The position numbers and the translations under genes are program-made. Source: Holothuria scabra (taxonomy: Eukaryota; Echinodermata; Holothuroidea; Aspidochirotida; Holothuriidae). Taken from it: a stretch of DNA of 64,000 nucleotides. This document shows positions 11,601-26,600 of this stretch, in pieces (the stretch's first letter is position 1; every line of letters starts with the position of its first letter). The notes beneath the pieces were generated by a model. The model was not told where the DNA came from, ran no database searches, and worked only from the letters and a program-made list of their open reading frames with translations. The stretch spans positions 36,707,884-36,771,883 of the forward strand of contig CM074200.1 in assembly GCA_037179385.1 (NCBI GenBank). Reading direction: 5' to 3'.

Positions 11601-14600
11601 AACAACTAACGTTAGGCTAACAACGTTTGGCCTAGCCTTTCAAAGTAGCTTTACGTTGCATGTTTTTTCCGAAATGTAGCTGAGTCATGACCTTTTCGAG
11701 TGGAACTTTATGGAACCTGAAATATTTGCCTTTAATAACGGTGGCTGTGGCAATTCCTAAAGTTTTTATTGCAGAGAGAACCTATCGCAATCTTCATGGC
11801 GTCTGCCGATGCAGTAGGTAGGCTTTTTGGGCCGGCGAAGGCTCTTCTGATTATCACATCTGCATTTCCCTTGGCGATTCTGGTGCTAAATTTCCTTACA
11901 TAGCTAATGGTGCACAGAATACTTGACCAAGCCTTATGTATGGAATATGCGAGATGAGCTTTTAAGGTTAGCGAGTAACGTTATACTCGAACACTTATTT
12001 CAAAACTGCTTTTTCATCGCCCCAGATAGGCTAGCCTAGGCCTAGAGGTTTCCCGTCTAACTGAGGTAGGCCTAGGAAGTCATGTAGTCCTACTTATATG
12101 CCTTTTTCTCATCAACAGTGTACCATATCAATTACCCGATCGGAGTCTAGGCCTAGGCTAGGCAAGGCCCTAGGCCTGTGTGGACAATTGAAACACGTCA
12201 CAAGACTTTCACTTATTCTCTGAATGAACGGTCTGAAATATGATTAGGCCTCGGACCTAATTTACTTGTTTCAATAAACACACAACATTGCGGTCAACCA
12301 AATATATTTACATTTTAAGTTGGACAGTTTTGGGGAAAATTACAGTTGTATGCCGTAATTGCTTAAAACGTCAGTCACCATTTTGAAGTAGTTGGGCCAG
12401 TATTTGAACTACAATTTAACTGTTGTTTAATGTATGTAACCTAAAACAATGTAGTGCAAGCTTACATATAATTCACCATGTCAGCAAAGCTGTGTTTATA
12501 GTCATGTTGATCAAAAAATTGCTCTCCATACACCCTATGTCTCTACACTGGATTACAACATGGGTAACTGACCAATCACAAGCCAGCATTCTCAAAAAGT
12601 ATTTATGAATAGTTTTTAAAAGAGAGGTATTAGTGTTGTTTCAATACTGCTGAAGATTTTCCAAGTAGAGATGCAAGTCCTAAGGAATCTTTCACTAAAA
12701 TATCACTTTATGTTGGTTATTTGAAGCGTTTGAAAGAGTCTTAGCTAAAATGTCTGCTGGCACAAGCAAATGGTGGATAATTTCTACTATGATTCTATGG
12801 ATTAGCATTTAGCTAGTGAAATAAGATTGATTTGATGGGCAAGAAACATTGCTGTCTTGATTACTTCCACCAATAGTGATAGAACAATACTAGAATAGTT
12901 ACTGTTGATCTCTTCCCTTCTCTGTAGCATTAGGGACATGAAGAGATTTCAGCAATTAGATTTAGGTAGCAATTTTAGTGCTTTTTTTCCCACATATCAC
13001 TGTTACTCTCTCTCTCTCTTGCCTTGTTAAGAAGTTTATCCCTTCTGCAAATACTCCATGCTCATTTAAACTGTAATAATTACATCTACAACACCTTTTG
13101 TTGTGTGCAGGCTGAGTGTAATCTGAGACATCTACATATGGTTACATAATAGGCAAACAGAAAAGAGGCTGAAGTGAGAGATTGCAGAGTAACTGGAAGT
13201 AAACTGATTACTAAACAAATCAAGTGAAAAACCCACTCTAGCAGGCATACGGCATGCTTTTGGAAGCTATTAACCTTAATGGGGAAATGCTAGGCATGGA
13301 ATTAGGGAGGGCTCTCGAAATTGTGAATTATGAAGTTGTAAGGATTTTTATTGAAAACAGTATTATTTAATTCAAAGAGATCAATATTTCAGCAATCCAT
13401 GTGATTAGAATTATAATAGTATGCATTGCAATTTTTGTTGGTCAATTCCAAAAGACAATCCCATCTTCAGTTTCAGCTGTAGCTATAAATTTTACCCATG
13501 GACAAGATACCCCATAGGGTTCCCTTTGATCCCCATGTTTAAGAGAGGCTACAGAGATGAAGCATCTTGCCTAACCATTTATAATGCTCTTTTCAGAAAT
13601 AGAAGTATGATTGCTATTAAGTTGGAATATTTAATGAAAAGTGCACTTCTTATCAAAAGTTAGACAATACACTCTCTAATAGACTGAATTACAACATAAA
13701 TGTTAAATCTGGTCTGTCTTCATGTAAACAAACAAGTTGTTTAACTCAACAATGTCAAATTAGGAATTCCTGATCAAAAATTTGTCAAAAATGTTTTAAA
13801 ATATTTTGCTTAGGGATAGCAAAGTTTTACCGTTAAAAGACCATTTCTGAAATTATGTATTAGCCATGCAAAAACTGGGATTTAAAGTATTGTATGAAAA
13901 GTGTCAGAATTCCTTTCTTGATTTCTTGGTTTGTAGTGAGATGTTTATGTAGACATTTTTTCAATGTGATAAATAGCTTCTTTCAAATTAAACTTCTCAA
14001 GGCACAATAATGGACCATGCATTATCACATTATAGTTTCAAGTCGCTAAACCTTCTGAAACTCTCTGATATTTTTAATACCAATATTGTCACATTCACCT
14101 ATCGCTGGCTACACGACCTGCTGCCCAATCAATTTTCAAATTACTTTTCTCACAACTTCTCAGTTCATAATCACAACACTCGACAATCTGCATCCCTACA
14201 TCTGGACACTATTCAAAGTTCTTTACAGCACAACTGCCTTCGTAATCGAGCCATTCAGCTTTGGAATTCCCTCCCGTCTTCTGTCATAGCCAAACAAAGT
14301 ATCCAGTCCTTCAGGAAAAACATTTCACGCCATTTTATTCAAGACTACTAGGCTTTATCTCACATGTAACGCACTGAATTCATTCCGTAGGCTTCTTAGC
14401 ATCATGTTTTGCCATTTTAAAGGTCTTCAGCATTTTGTTCACCGCAGCCGGTTGTTGCTGGGTAGGGTGGGGTGGGGTGTGTGGTTTGGGAGACGGGTTT
14501 CCAAGCTGGAAAAGATCTCTCTCTTTTTTTGACCTCTGCTATGTTATTGTAACCTCCCTTTTTTGCTACCGTATTAGTTTTTTTTGCATGTTTATCAGTA

Positions 14601-17600
14601 GTCTGCTTGTTGTTGTTTTTTTCTTCTCAGGGAGTGCATATTTTCAAGCCCCCCGGGGTTTTTGTGTACTTCCTTTGGCTTTTATATGTCCTTATATCCT
14701 TTTGTTGAGTTTATACTTTATATGTGTATGTTTATAAGTAAAAGCGATAAAACAATAAACGAAATGAAACGAAACGAAATGAAACCAAACGAAACAACAT
14801 TGGATCAATGCCAGCAATACACAGAGTGCATGCAATGAAAGCATTAGCTTAGAGAGTGCATTATTTTGTTCTCCATGCACAGGTCAAGAGTTGAGTAACC
14901 TCCTTCATTAGTACCCCAAAAAATATTTTTTTCATTTAAAAAAGAGAGAAATTGCATTTAAAACTAACCACATTAAAACAGACCAACCCTGAGAAAATGA
15001 CAAAAGCCTAAGATTGTTAACTTCTCATTTCACAGCTATTCTTAATTCATATCTTTCATCTTAATATATTGAGATCTTTCATATCCAGGTTGCCTTTTGC
15101 ATGTATCTTTCTCAAGCGTTTATACTATATTCAGTTGAAAACCCTTACAGGTCATGCAAATATTATCTACTTCAATTGTTCTAAAATAACCTGCCTTTTC
15201 CATGGCTTGATAACAAGTTTTTGTTTTTCATTTTCCATTCTTTATTATTTTATAAAGTTAACGGCATGTTTGGTCCAGTGTCATAGCATCCACTTGTCAT
15301 GAGGATAGGTTGGGTTCGATTCCCAGGTCAAGCCATACCAAAGAATTAAAAAATGGAACCTACTGCCGTTGTGGGTGATACTTGCCGAAAGCAACACAGT
15401 GAAGGGAAATAGACCTACAATTGGAAAAAATTATGGGTACTGGTAGATGAAACCAGTACATAATACCCAATCTAAGAAGCTGTCTTCATACAGCCAGAAA
15501 AAAAGATGATTTTAACACTTATAGAATAAATATATTTGAATAAATTAAAATAAATGCAGCAAAATCATTGAAAGATTGTTTTTATGGTAAAATGCATGAA
15601 AATGTTATTCTTGCTCTCATGCAAAAAGCATGCATTTCATTTGTACAATACACATCTAGAGAGAAATTTCCTCTTTATAAACCTTTTACCAAATAGCAAT
15701 TACAAAGGATTGTGGGATGGATTGTATGCATGAGTCACTGTTGTCAATGTCATTTTCATGTGACCAAAAACAGTGCTCACCAAAACACTACCCCACAATT
15801 CATTGTAATTGCTGTTTGGAAAATGGTTCATTGTCATTTTTATTGTCTTCTACAATGAAAGAATCTTTGTACAAAATGACCAATAAGTAACATGGCCGTG
15901 AATATTGAACCTGCCATTAAAGTTTGTGAGAGCTTTACATAAGCTGTATTCTACTTGTTAGGCCAGTGATATATGACTGCAGATGACAGCAATAGTTGTG
16001 TATAGACAAGTCTTTATGGATGGACACAAGGAGGCCGTAAAAGTTATGGGCAATGCATAGGTGGCCTTTTTATGCTCTTCCTTGAAATCAGCCTAGGGTA
16101 AACTTTTGGCAAATTTGTCTTCCTATCTAAATGTGAAAAACTTCAAGTAACCAAAAAGTACACTGAGAAGCAAGAATTGCCACATAACAAGCTGTTATTC
16201 CCCTAACTTTTGTTGGTTTGTCTGCAACAAATTTTTGGGGGTTGTTTCTTCTTACAGTGGCCTTGAAAGTTTCAACCATCTTACCATCATGTGGAGCTAT
16301 AGGTCGTAGCCTTTATAAAGTATTTGTGATGTGTGTGGTGTCACTTCTCAAAACAGTGTATTAGTTTTTGTATATCCATAGGAGTTTGACAAGGACCATC
16401 CTATGAGAAAAATAGATATTTCATTTCTTCATTTCCTTAGAAAATCTAAAGACTAAACAGAGACTGAATACTCAGATATTTAACTTTTTATTACTTCCAT
16501 GCCAAAATAGTCAAACCCGTTGACAATTTTTTTTTTTTTTGCCCGCAGAAACTGAAATACAAGCATACTAGTCGTCCTACCGTGCACTCAGCTGGAAGGG
16601 CCAGACACATCAGCAATAGGTCTGGTGATGGCTTACCTATCTTTGCTCAAGAGAGGTCTGACACTAAAGCAATCCAGAAGGTAGGTTCCATTTCTCTATT
16701 TTTCTTAGGGGTGGGGGGAGAGCAAACATATGTTGCTTTAGTTGAATCATGGTAAATGTTGAATTTACTTGTCTGGAAAATTTTCAGAATGATAGTATTT
16801 CTCTCCTTCTTTTGTTTATTCCTTGTTTAAGAATTAAACTTGCAAAGTTGTTTATCATGATGTTTATTTAAGAAGTCTTAATTGACTCATTTCAGTGTTT
16901 TTCCGTCCTTTATTTTAAGAATTTTACCCAGATTCTTCTCCTTGAAAAGCTGATCAATATTGTTTCAAAAAAACGTTGACCTGTCTAATTATGTAACAAT
17001 TATTTGACAAACATTAACCTTTGTTTTACTCTTTAGACTGAGTACCTGGAAGCATTAACTAATGCTTATCTGATGAGTGGTGTCCTGAAGTCATCATCAC
17101 AAGGTAGTTTGAAAAGTGTACCTAAAGCCTTAAATTACAAATTTATATATTAAAGAACATGAAAGTAACATTCAAAGAATCCAGCTCTCATTTTCATAAG
17201 AAATTCCTGATCTGAGAAATAAAATGTTGTTTATTCACTCAATTTAAAATGGTAGATTGTGCAATAATTTGTGATGTCATTGTTGTACTACTCAAATTTA
17301 GTCTTTCTGTTTCTTTGTTTTTCTGAATGCTACTGCACCTTGTACCAAAATGTGATCATAATATTTTTATTTACAACCAGAAAGCATTCAAAGTTGTAAA
17401 AACATTTAAAATTTCAAAGAAAAACAAAGCAGGTCATGTGAGTTGTGCAACAAGAGGGCCACAAATTATTGTGCGATGGACTTTTTTTTAATTTAAGTGA
17501 ATAAATTTCAACATTTAATATCTCAGCAATGGAGCACGCTATGACCATGGGAATCAAGTGAATTAAATTCATTTTTCTACCTCCACAACATATATTTTTG

Positions 17601-20600
17601 GTTTCGATGAAAGAGAAACCTATGCATTCACGATGGCGTGTGTGTGTATGTATGTGTGTATGTGCGTGTGTGTGTGTGTGTGTGTGTGTGGATGTATGTG
17701 TGTGTGTGTGTTTGTGACACTTTGCTTGTTAACACGATATCTCAAGAAGGGAAGGTCTGAATGTTTTCAAACTTGGTACATGGATGCCCCATAGTGAGAG
17801 GAAGAACCCTATTGTTTTTGGTGGGGGTCAAAGGTCATATGGGGTCACCAGGGGTCAAACTCTGAAAACCTTGTTAACATGATATCTTGAGGTAGAAATC
17901 TTGGATGAATGTCATACTTGGTATGTAGGTGCGTTATTGTCAGAGGAAGAACCCTATTGTTTTTGGTGGGGGTCAAAGGTCATTTGGGGTCAATAGGGTC
18001 AGACTCGAAAACCTCAAGTAACCCGATATCTTGAGATTGGAAACTTGGATGAATGCCATACTTGGTACATAGATGCTCCACAGTGGGAGGAAGAACCCTA
18101 TTGTTTTTGTTGGGGGTCAAAGGTCGTATGGGGTCACCAGGGGTCGGACCTCGAAAACCTTGTAAACCCGATATCTTGAGGTAGAAAGCTTGGATGAATG
18201 TCATACTTAGTATCTAGATGCATTATTATCAAGAGAATAAACCCTCTGTTTTTGGTGGGGGTCAAAAGGTCATGTGGGGTCGCCAGGGGTCAAAATACCG
18301 AAACATCGTCATCACTATTTCTTGAGATAGAAAACTTAGATGAATGTCATACTTGGTACGAGATGCAATATTGTCAAGGGACGAACCATATAACTTTTGG
18401 TGGGGGTCAAAGTACATTTGGGGTCACCAGTGGTCAAATCCGAAAACCTAATTATTACGACATCTTGAGATAGGAAACTTGGAATGAATGTCATTTTTAG
18501 GTAACAGTGTTGTCCACTAGCTGTTTTTGACCACAGGTGCACAACCAGGATAAAATCTGAAGAGTTCCCCCCCCCCCACCCCCTCCCTGGCACAAAAACA
18601 AAAACATTGGCCGCCCGGCCCAAAATTCTCTTTGCACTAAGCCTAAAGCTAAAATTAGCAGTTTGAACACATGTGGATGGCATAAGATTTGAGCAGATGC
18701 ATGCTGAAATATAGCTTGCTTGGCGGACGTGTTTTGGCAACTGCTTCGATATTTTGCACTACGTAATAACGAAGGAGATGTGCACATTCGACACCTGCCA
18801 AGAAGACAAGGTGAACTTCAACAGGAAATTTTGTGGAAATTGTGATTGTTCCATACACCAATGATCGATCACATACTTTAAGCGCAATCACAGCAACTAC
18901 TGCCGCACATTCACTGCTTTCTCAGTGTGTACAGCTTAGCTAAAGGATCTCGCAAATTTCGACAATGGAATCTCGGAAAAAAAGTTCGCCATTGTAAAAG
19001 GGGAAAAAGGTAAATAAATTAACGATATTCTACAGTGCCAATTCTTGGCTTTTGGAAAAATTGAAAACACCAAGTGTCTACCTCCCTTAACTGAGAAATT
19101 TAAGCCCAAAATGTATGGTTGGATTCAGCAAGTGAGCTAACGTTAGTACTTTCTGCATACGTTTGTGCTAGTCAGCAGTAGCCTACATTCCTTTCACCAA
19201 GCAGGATCGAGCACTGAAAAGGGTCAATAAAAATCCATGTGGCCAAGAACATCCAAAATATTGTCAAGGCGTGTGTAATAGTCCCTCCTACAACAATGTG
19301 CAATACTTTTTGTGAGCTTAAGGCTTAAAGTTTTCTCTACGATATAATTTTCTTCAGCATGTCTTGGCACTTTTGCCATTGCCTGAGTATAGCACATAGG
19401 CCTAGGGCTAGCCTATGTACATTGTGAACCTATTCCTATACATATGATGTTTATCTGCAATACCCTAACTACTAACTGGGAAAGCTGTGCAGTGGTGAAT
19501 GCTTTCTTTTTATTTTTGGTTTCGATGATAAGAGAAACCAGTGGGATCATAATGATGGCGTTAGGTGTATGTATGTATGCGTGGGTGTGTGTGTGTTTGT
19601 TACACGTTGCTTGCTAACACAATATCTCAAGATAGAAATGTCTGACAGTTTTTAAACTTAGTACATAGATGCACCATATTGAGAGGAAGAACCCTTCTGT
19701 TTTTGGGTGGAGGTGAAAGGTCATCTCGTGTCACTAGGGGTCAAAGTCTGAAAACATTGTTAACGCTATATCTCAAGGTAGGAAACTTGGATAGATTTCA
19801 TAATTGGTATGTGGATGCGTTATGGTCAGAAGATGGTTGCTTTTGTTTTTGGCATAGGTCAAAGGTCATCTGGGGTCAGTGGGGGACCAAGTCTGGAAAT
19901 CTGGTTAACACGATATCTCAAGATAGGAAGCTTGGATAGATTTCATATTTGGGTATACGGATGCGTTATAGTCAGGAGATGGTCCCTGTTGTTTTTGGTG
20001 GAGGTCAAAGGTCATCTGGGGTCACAGAGGGTCAAAGTCTGAAAATCTTGTTAACACCATATCTCAATCTAAGAAACTTGGATAAACTTCATATTTGGTA
20101 TATGTGGATGGATGCCTTATGGTCAGAGGATGGTTTCATCTTGTTTTTTGGCAGAGGTCAAAGGTCATCTGGGGTCACCAGGGGTCAAAGTCTGAAAATC
20201 TTGTTAACATGATATCCCAAGATAGGAAGCTTGGATAGATTTCATATTTGGGTATGTAGATGCATTATAGTCAGGAGATGGTCCCCATTGTTTTTGGCAG
20301 AGGTCAAAGGTCATCTGGGGTCAGCTGGGGGATCAAAGTCTGAAACCTTTTTAAATGTGATCTTTCAAGATAGCTGTCTGTCTCTCTCTGTCTGCATGTT
20401 TGTCTGTCTATGTATGTCTTTAATGGAGGTCAAAAGTCATCTGGAATAACAAAATTATTTTTTGAACATGCTAGTGTAACACTTGACTGTGAAGATAATG
20501 GTGCATGATGGCATTATTTGAAATGGAAAATTTATATATCATCGAAACCTCAATGCATTTTTGCATTCTGGTTTAAATTGTAGAGATGAGGTTCACTTTA

Positions 20601-23600
20601 AGGGTTTTAAATAAGCTATCCAGTCAAACATACATATTAGGATGCCAGTGTATTCTGTAAAATTAGTGAGCTTTTATTGAACTTTACCATTATTTTTTAA
20701 GTACACTTTCAATATATAAATAAATTGATTCCTCAGTAAAAAAAAAGGGTGTAATAACCATTTCAGGTATCATTTAGTTAGGATTTTCTCAGTATCATTG
20801 TCCTTCTTTTGAGGAGAGTAGTGTTGACCTACATGTTTCAAACCTTTTGGCCAGAATTGTAGTAAACATGAATGCAAACATGTAATAGTCCATTAAATAT
20901 GACATAAATCAGGTCTGTTCCTCCATGGGATGGGCAATATAAGGTGTGTGAATTCAAACTGAAATGAATGCCAAATAATTGTAGCAACTGTGATACTTTT
21001 CTTCAGAAGAGTTTATTTTGCTAGTACATGTATATTTGCTAGTGACTGCAATATTGATGTTCCCAATGCTACCTTCATTAATATGGAACCATGATTTTAG
21101 GCAATGATTCTATCATTAGTATGGGACACCTTGTGTTATAATATATAACAAACTTATTACAAACTTAAAGCAACAATCAGGTTTTTTTTTTTTTTTTTCA
21201 CAACTTGAATTCTTCACCACATTTGTACATTGACAAAAGAGGAGCATAGTTTAACAGTGTGGAGGCTGTCTAGTCTTGCATCTGTGTGGAATTTTTTCAC
21301 CTGACAAATATTCAGAAATTTTTATTCAATAGTATAACAAGAATTAATGGGTTTTTTTCTCACTTGAAAGACCTCTTCAATATTTCTATATACTAGTAAA
21401 CAATCAATTCAGAAGGGAAAACAAGGTACTGAAACAAATGGTTCCTATTCTCTCTCAAACTCTGTTTGCCCCTTTAACACTATCTGTTCTCTTGCAGATG
21501 TTCCTGCATTCCGATACTCAGCATCAGGGTTTGGTGTCAGCACCTCAGGACTACCCCTTGCACATCTTGAGGGTCTTTGTCCACACCATGAGAAGGCCTT
21601 TGCTGATCAGTTTGTAGCCAATCAACTATCAGGACTAACATTTGAAGGTATTGTAATTTTTTTGACCCTCCCCCCTCTCCACTTCTAAAAAGATAACATT
21701 TTAAAAAAATACCACTTTTGTGGACCACCTGTGAGTAGAAGAAATGCTTAGAATTTTTGTTGACAACAGTTTGGATAAAATCACCTTTTGGTATATTTTT
21801 GTAGCAAACCTGCCTTGTCTCTTTAGAATGTGGATTTCAAATTACTGAATACAATGACATTAACTCATTATAATTACCGTTAAATTATATTTTACCAAAT
21901 GCTGAGTTTTAACACTTTTGTGGAATTGAATTGTATTTTATTTTTGAAATCTGGCTTTGAATGGAAATCAATCTCCTTAAAGCTAAAATAAAGTGAATCT
22001 GTGACCTTTAAGCTTTAACAATAGGAAAGGGGGTGGCAGGGAACTATGGGATGTATGTTGTAAAAATTAAATGAAGCTCTAATTCATTCAAAGTGGAAGA
22101 TCAATTGAGGCAAGACAACAGCAAAACTTTCTTCAACTAGATCAAGAGGAAAGGCTTTAATAGACCTTTTGGATTGACCACACACTGACATCATCCTTTG
22201 AGCAGAACAATGGGACACGTTGCCACACACATAAGAATTCGCCAAGGTCGTATTCGACTGGTTGACAAATCATCTGTCTGCTTTTATTTGTGTTGGTTTA
22301 TTTTGCCCCTTAACGAGGGGATACTTTCCCCCTGTGATGTCATATGTACAAGGTCTATAGGCAGCTGTTTATTGCTAAAGAATGTGTTTGAAATCTTTGT
22401 CTGAAACTACTAAACTAAAATAGTAGTATAGCTGGAGAGTCTGTGTATGTGCTCATGGAGTAAGCACATTTCAGTTGCCATGCTGACCATCACAGCTCAT
22501 ATTCAAAAGTTGTTCTTCTAAGAATGTTGACTTACAAATTAATTTTTGAAATAAGTCAGTCGCTGATTGAGTCAGTCACAAGCATTTTACTATGTTTGAA
22601 GTTACTTTATAACCATCTTTCACAGCTTTTTGTAAGCAATAATTTTTTATGTAAAATCCCTTTGGTTCCTTACAAAACAGATGACAAAGCTGGGTGGAAC
22701 AGTTCTTCCGTAGAACCAAAGCAGCCTGGACCAGAAAGAAGATCAGCAACACCTTCAAAATCTACAGCTTTCAGTTTGGCAAACATGGCCAGCATGCGTA
22801 GCCAATCAGAGAGCCCACCTCACTACCACCCCTTACCCCTAGATGAGTACATTAGACCAACATCCAGACAGGGTCCAAGCTTAATGACTGGTCCCACCCA
22901 TGTGTCTAAGACACCACTAAGACCATCTTCCAGAGGGGTACCAGATGAGCATGTCATAGAACCACCTGGAAGAAGTCCTCAATGGGTGCCAGGCTATTCT
23001 GATTTTGTTCGTAGAGGTGAGAAACTCAAATTGTAGCACAAGAAGTCTCTTTATAATGCTTGACTTGATGAAGGAACATTTTGAGGTGGTTTGTGGAAAT
23101 TCACCCATTTTTCAAAGCTGTAAAACTTTCTTCACATACTAATAACAAATGACCAAATTAAGACAACCTCCATATCCTACTTACAAATTTTACACAAATT
23201 AATGGTAGAGTCACTAGCAATTCAATTGATTTTTCCAAAAATTGGTAACCAGACACTTTTTCAAAATTGTCTATGAAACTATTAGTAGGCAGAAAACAAA
23301 AACATTCAAAATTTATAAAGTTTTGACACAACTTATGGAAGTGAATTCTTGAGCACCTTTGCTAATAATAAGCATTGCCCTTATTGATTAATGGATACCA
23401 ACTCAATAAGCCCTTGTAAGAAGTTTAAAGTGATTTCAGTGTAATATGGTTATCTATATAAAACTGTCAATCAAATGAATCATATTCCCAGAGCTTGAAA
23501 TTTTTCCAGGTTTGCTACAAATCACACTACTCATGATATTTAGGAGTGTGGTAGGTGTGTTTGTTATGAAACTTTTATTAGATTAATATGAGTTCACAAT

Positions 23601-26600
23601 TGTCATCTAGTTGTGCAAGAAATTACTCTCTTCCCAGTGATTTTAGGTGAAGGATGGTGTGCAATTGCACTTGCATACCTCAATTTTTTAAGCCTTATAG
23701 CCTATTCAACCATTTGTAATGTCTTGTATATATGGCAGCTAACCCAAAGTTCTCCGGCACACATCATACCTACCTGCTGGAACATATACAATAGGCTATC
23801 GGCTATCAATCCCCACTTAAAACCGCTGAAAAAAGTCTAGCTAAGTGATGCACTCACCTCTGACCCCGCACTCTACCCTCCAGTAAAATTTTAGCGTCTT
23901 TCAGTGTTTACCTCACTTAGCCGCTTGTTTTTAATCTTTTGGATTCACCGATTTTTATAGGGAATCAGTTGTTTCTACTTCAGTTACCATCATTCATCTT
24001 TTTAAGGTTTGCTTTACGGCAGTTTTTACCTTCCGATTGGGCCGGAAACCCAAGTTTTTTGTTTTGGAAGGAATCCGCGGGAATCACCGCTTGAGCTTGT
24101 AGTCAAGGCCGTTCGGCCTAGGCTTTCTATCGTGTAACGATACTACACTATTTCGTAGCTTCGTTATTCTTATAGTATAGCACATCCCTGTTATGTGCTT
24201 GTTTTCCGTGGCCATCGCGAGATCGGAAATCTCTATGAGTGTTGGTCAGAACAACAGTGCAGGGTTCTTGAAGGTTGTAATCCCTTTGTCTCTGTCAGGC
24301 TGGTGCCTTACTTTTACCATTGGTGGATTGGCTGTCCAGCCTAACGTAGTTTTGTATAGGCTAGACTAGCCTAGCCTAACACCAATTTTACTTTTCCATC
24401 ACCTAGGGTGGGCTGCCTGGAAAATTTTCAAAGCTTAGTTGGCAATTATTCTTGGTGTAATTAAGGTGGTTTAAGTGATGGCTTCCAGTGCCCCTATTGC
24501 CATGGCAATGGGTAAAGATAGCTCTGCAGCAAAACAGAGCCCAAATCTTCCAAGGCTGATAGCAATGTGGGGGATTCTGTCGGGGGAAAGGCTAAGGGAG
24601 AATCTAGGCCTTCCTCTAAGGGCAAGGCCAAAGTGAGGTCAGAGCCTAAGCCTAAGAAAAGCCAGAATCAGGATGTAGCCTCTTTGATTGATATACGTTT
24701 AGAGGAGAAGCTAGGCCCCATCCAGGCGGCTTTGAATTCCCTGTTGGCGGCACAGAGTGCTACTGCTGCCTCCGCCACCACCAGATCTGGTGAAGAAGAA
24801 CCTCAACCTAGACTAAGAGCCCTTAGAGAGGATATTCCTAGGACAGGGTTAGTGAGAGATTCTACCCCAGGGCATGGTGATGACATCCTCACTGTTCATG
24901 CCCCGGAGGAAGATAGTCTGTATCAGGGTTCTAGCTCAAGAGTTGGGCAGTGGGTAGATAGTTCTAGGGAAGACCTAGGCAGACAACCCAATCAAGTCTC
25001 AGATAGGCCTAGTTGGGCAGGTGTCTCTGTTAGGGGGTCTGACAACTCGGCAGATTCTCCACAGGAAGTTGACCAAGTGGCATCAGAATGGGTTTCCTTG
25101 ATTGCTTCAGTCAGGAATCACTTGGGTATTAAACAACCTGAGAGGGAAGAAGGTGAAGTGAAATCTTTTCTAGAGAGGTCTTTTCATCATCTGGGATCTC
25201 AGAGTAAAACAAGTGCTCCTGAGCTACCAGTTGAAGGCCTAGTTAAGGCAAGTTGGAAAGAAATGGGAAAAGCCTTGCCTAAGGTAAGAGCCTTTAAGGC
25301 TAAGCATCAGGCCATGTAACGTTGGGGCCAGGATGATTTTGAACAATATGGTACTGTCCCGGAACTGGATCCCTCAGCCTCTGCCTTCTTAAGAGCAGCA
25401 GGAGTTAAGAAGTTAACAGGTAGAGAGGCAGCTCATGACAAGAATCTGTGTAAGATAGATGCTTCCCTAAGACAATTAATGAGAATAGTTTCTCATGCAT
25501 CAGTGTTTTTGTCTGTAATTACTTCGTTGATAAAGTCGGGGGTTCCAACAGGGCTAGATAGTGATATGGTTAGTGCTCTATTGGGCTCTCTTGCGACAGC
25601 TTTGGTAGATGCTACAGACCTGACAGCAAGGGCCTCTACTTCTTGTGTACTGGCAAGAAGGCAGAACTTATTAGAAGCTATTAGGTTTTTGGACCCATAG
25701 ACTAAATCTGAGTTGCTTAAGTTGGACCCACAAGGGCCCCTCTTGTTTGGAGGTAATTTCCAAGAGGTAACACATAGGATATCAGAGCAAGTACGTGATG
25801 CTAGGGTTTTCGCTAGAGCTTTTGGTCATATCCCCCCTCGTCAGGAACTCGTGAAAGGACCCTTTAAGAGGGGGTTTTCCCCACAGAAAAATGCTCCACA
25901 GCCATTCAAGAAACCACGGTGGGGAGAGTCACCTGAATTTGGTCAAAGGAAACAAGGGTTTCGCTCTCAGGTCAGGGGTTCACAACAGCATTCAGAAGGT
26001 CCTTCACAAAAATATTGGCACCAGTCTTAGCGTATCTTCGAAAGCAAAATGTTCATATTCTGGGGTATCTGAACGATTGGCTGATAAGAGGGGCCTCATC
26101 CTCGGAAGTAGGTTGGGGAGTAAGACAAACCATGGACTTGATACAGGGGTTGGGGTTTCTCCCAAATCTAGAAAAGTCAGAGTTAATGCCCATGACAGAA
26201 CTCACCTTTCTGGGAACTTCCTTCAATCTAAGGAAAGGCACAGCCTCCCCATCACCCGAGAGAGTAAACAAAGTAGTAAGGGTGTCCAAATTAGTAACGG
26301 GTTGCACAAGAATAAAAGTGCACCTTTACCTTCAATTGTTAGGACTCATGGCATCCTGCATAGCAATAGTGCCATGGGCCAGACTGCATATGCTCACTGG
26401 AACCCAGCATCAAGGAATATGGAGGAAAGAATAGTAATAACGGAACAGGTTTCCTCACACCTCCAGTGGTGGACTTCCAAAGAAAACCTTTCCAAAGGGG
26501 TACTTTTAGCCCCTCAGATAGCACAAAAGGTGCTCATTACAGATGCGTCACAACACGGATGGGGAGCTCACTTGGGAAAGTATCAGACAGCAGGTCGATG

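Larger units (their letters stand above)
8979..16548. other. 7.6-kb intron
   Basis: Phase 0 to phase 0 intron. It holds a TTAA MITE (9612-9916), a hairpin MITE (10927-11096), a GC- and CpG-richer stretch around 11.1-12.3 kb with a short ORF at 11796-11903, a LINE 3' fragment (about 14.0-14.8 kb), a tRNA-like SINE (about 15.27 kb) and a TIR element (15680-15828). I saw no further exon, but a small phase-preserving one could be missed. Confidence 0.6.

Noticed and set aside
15267..15340. Functional tRNA gene
   Set aside because: A- and B-box-like words are present, but a clean acceptor stem and anticodon arm could not be paired, and a SINE-like body follows.
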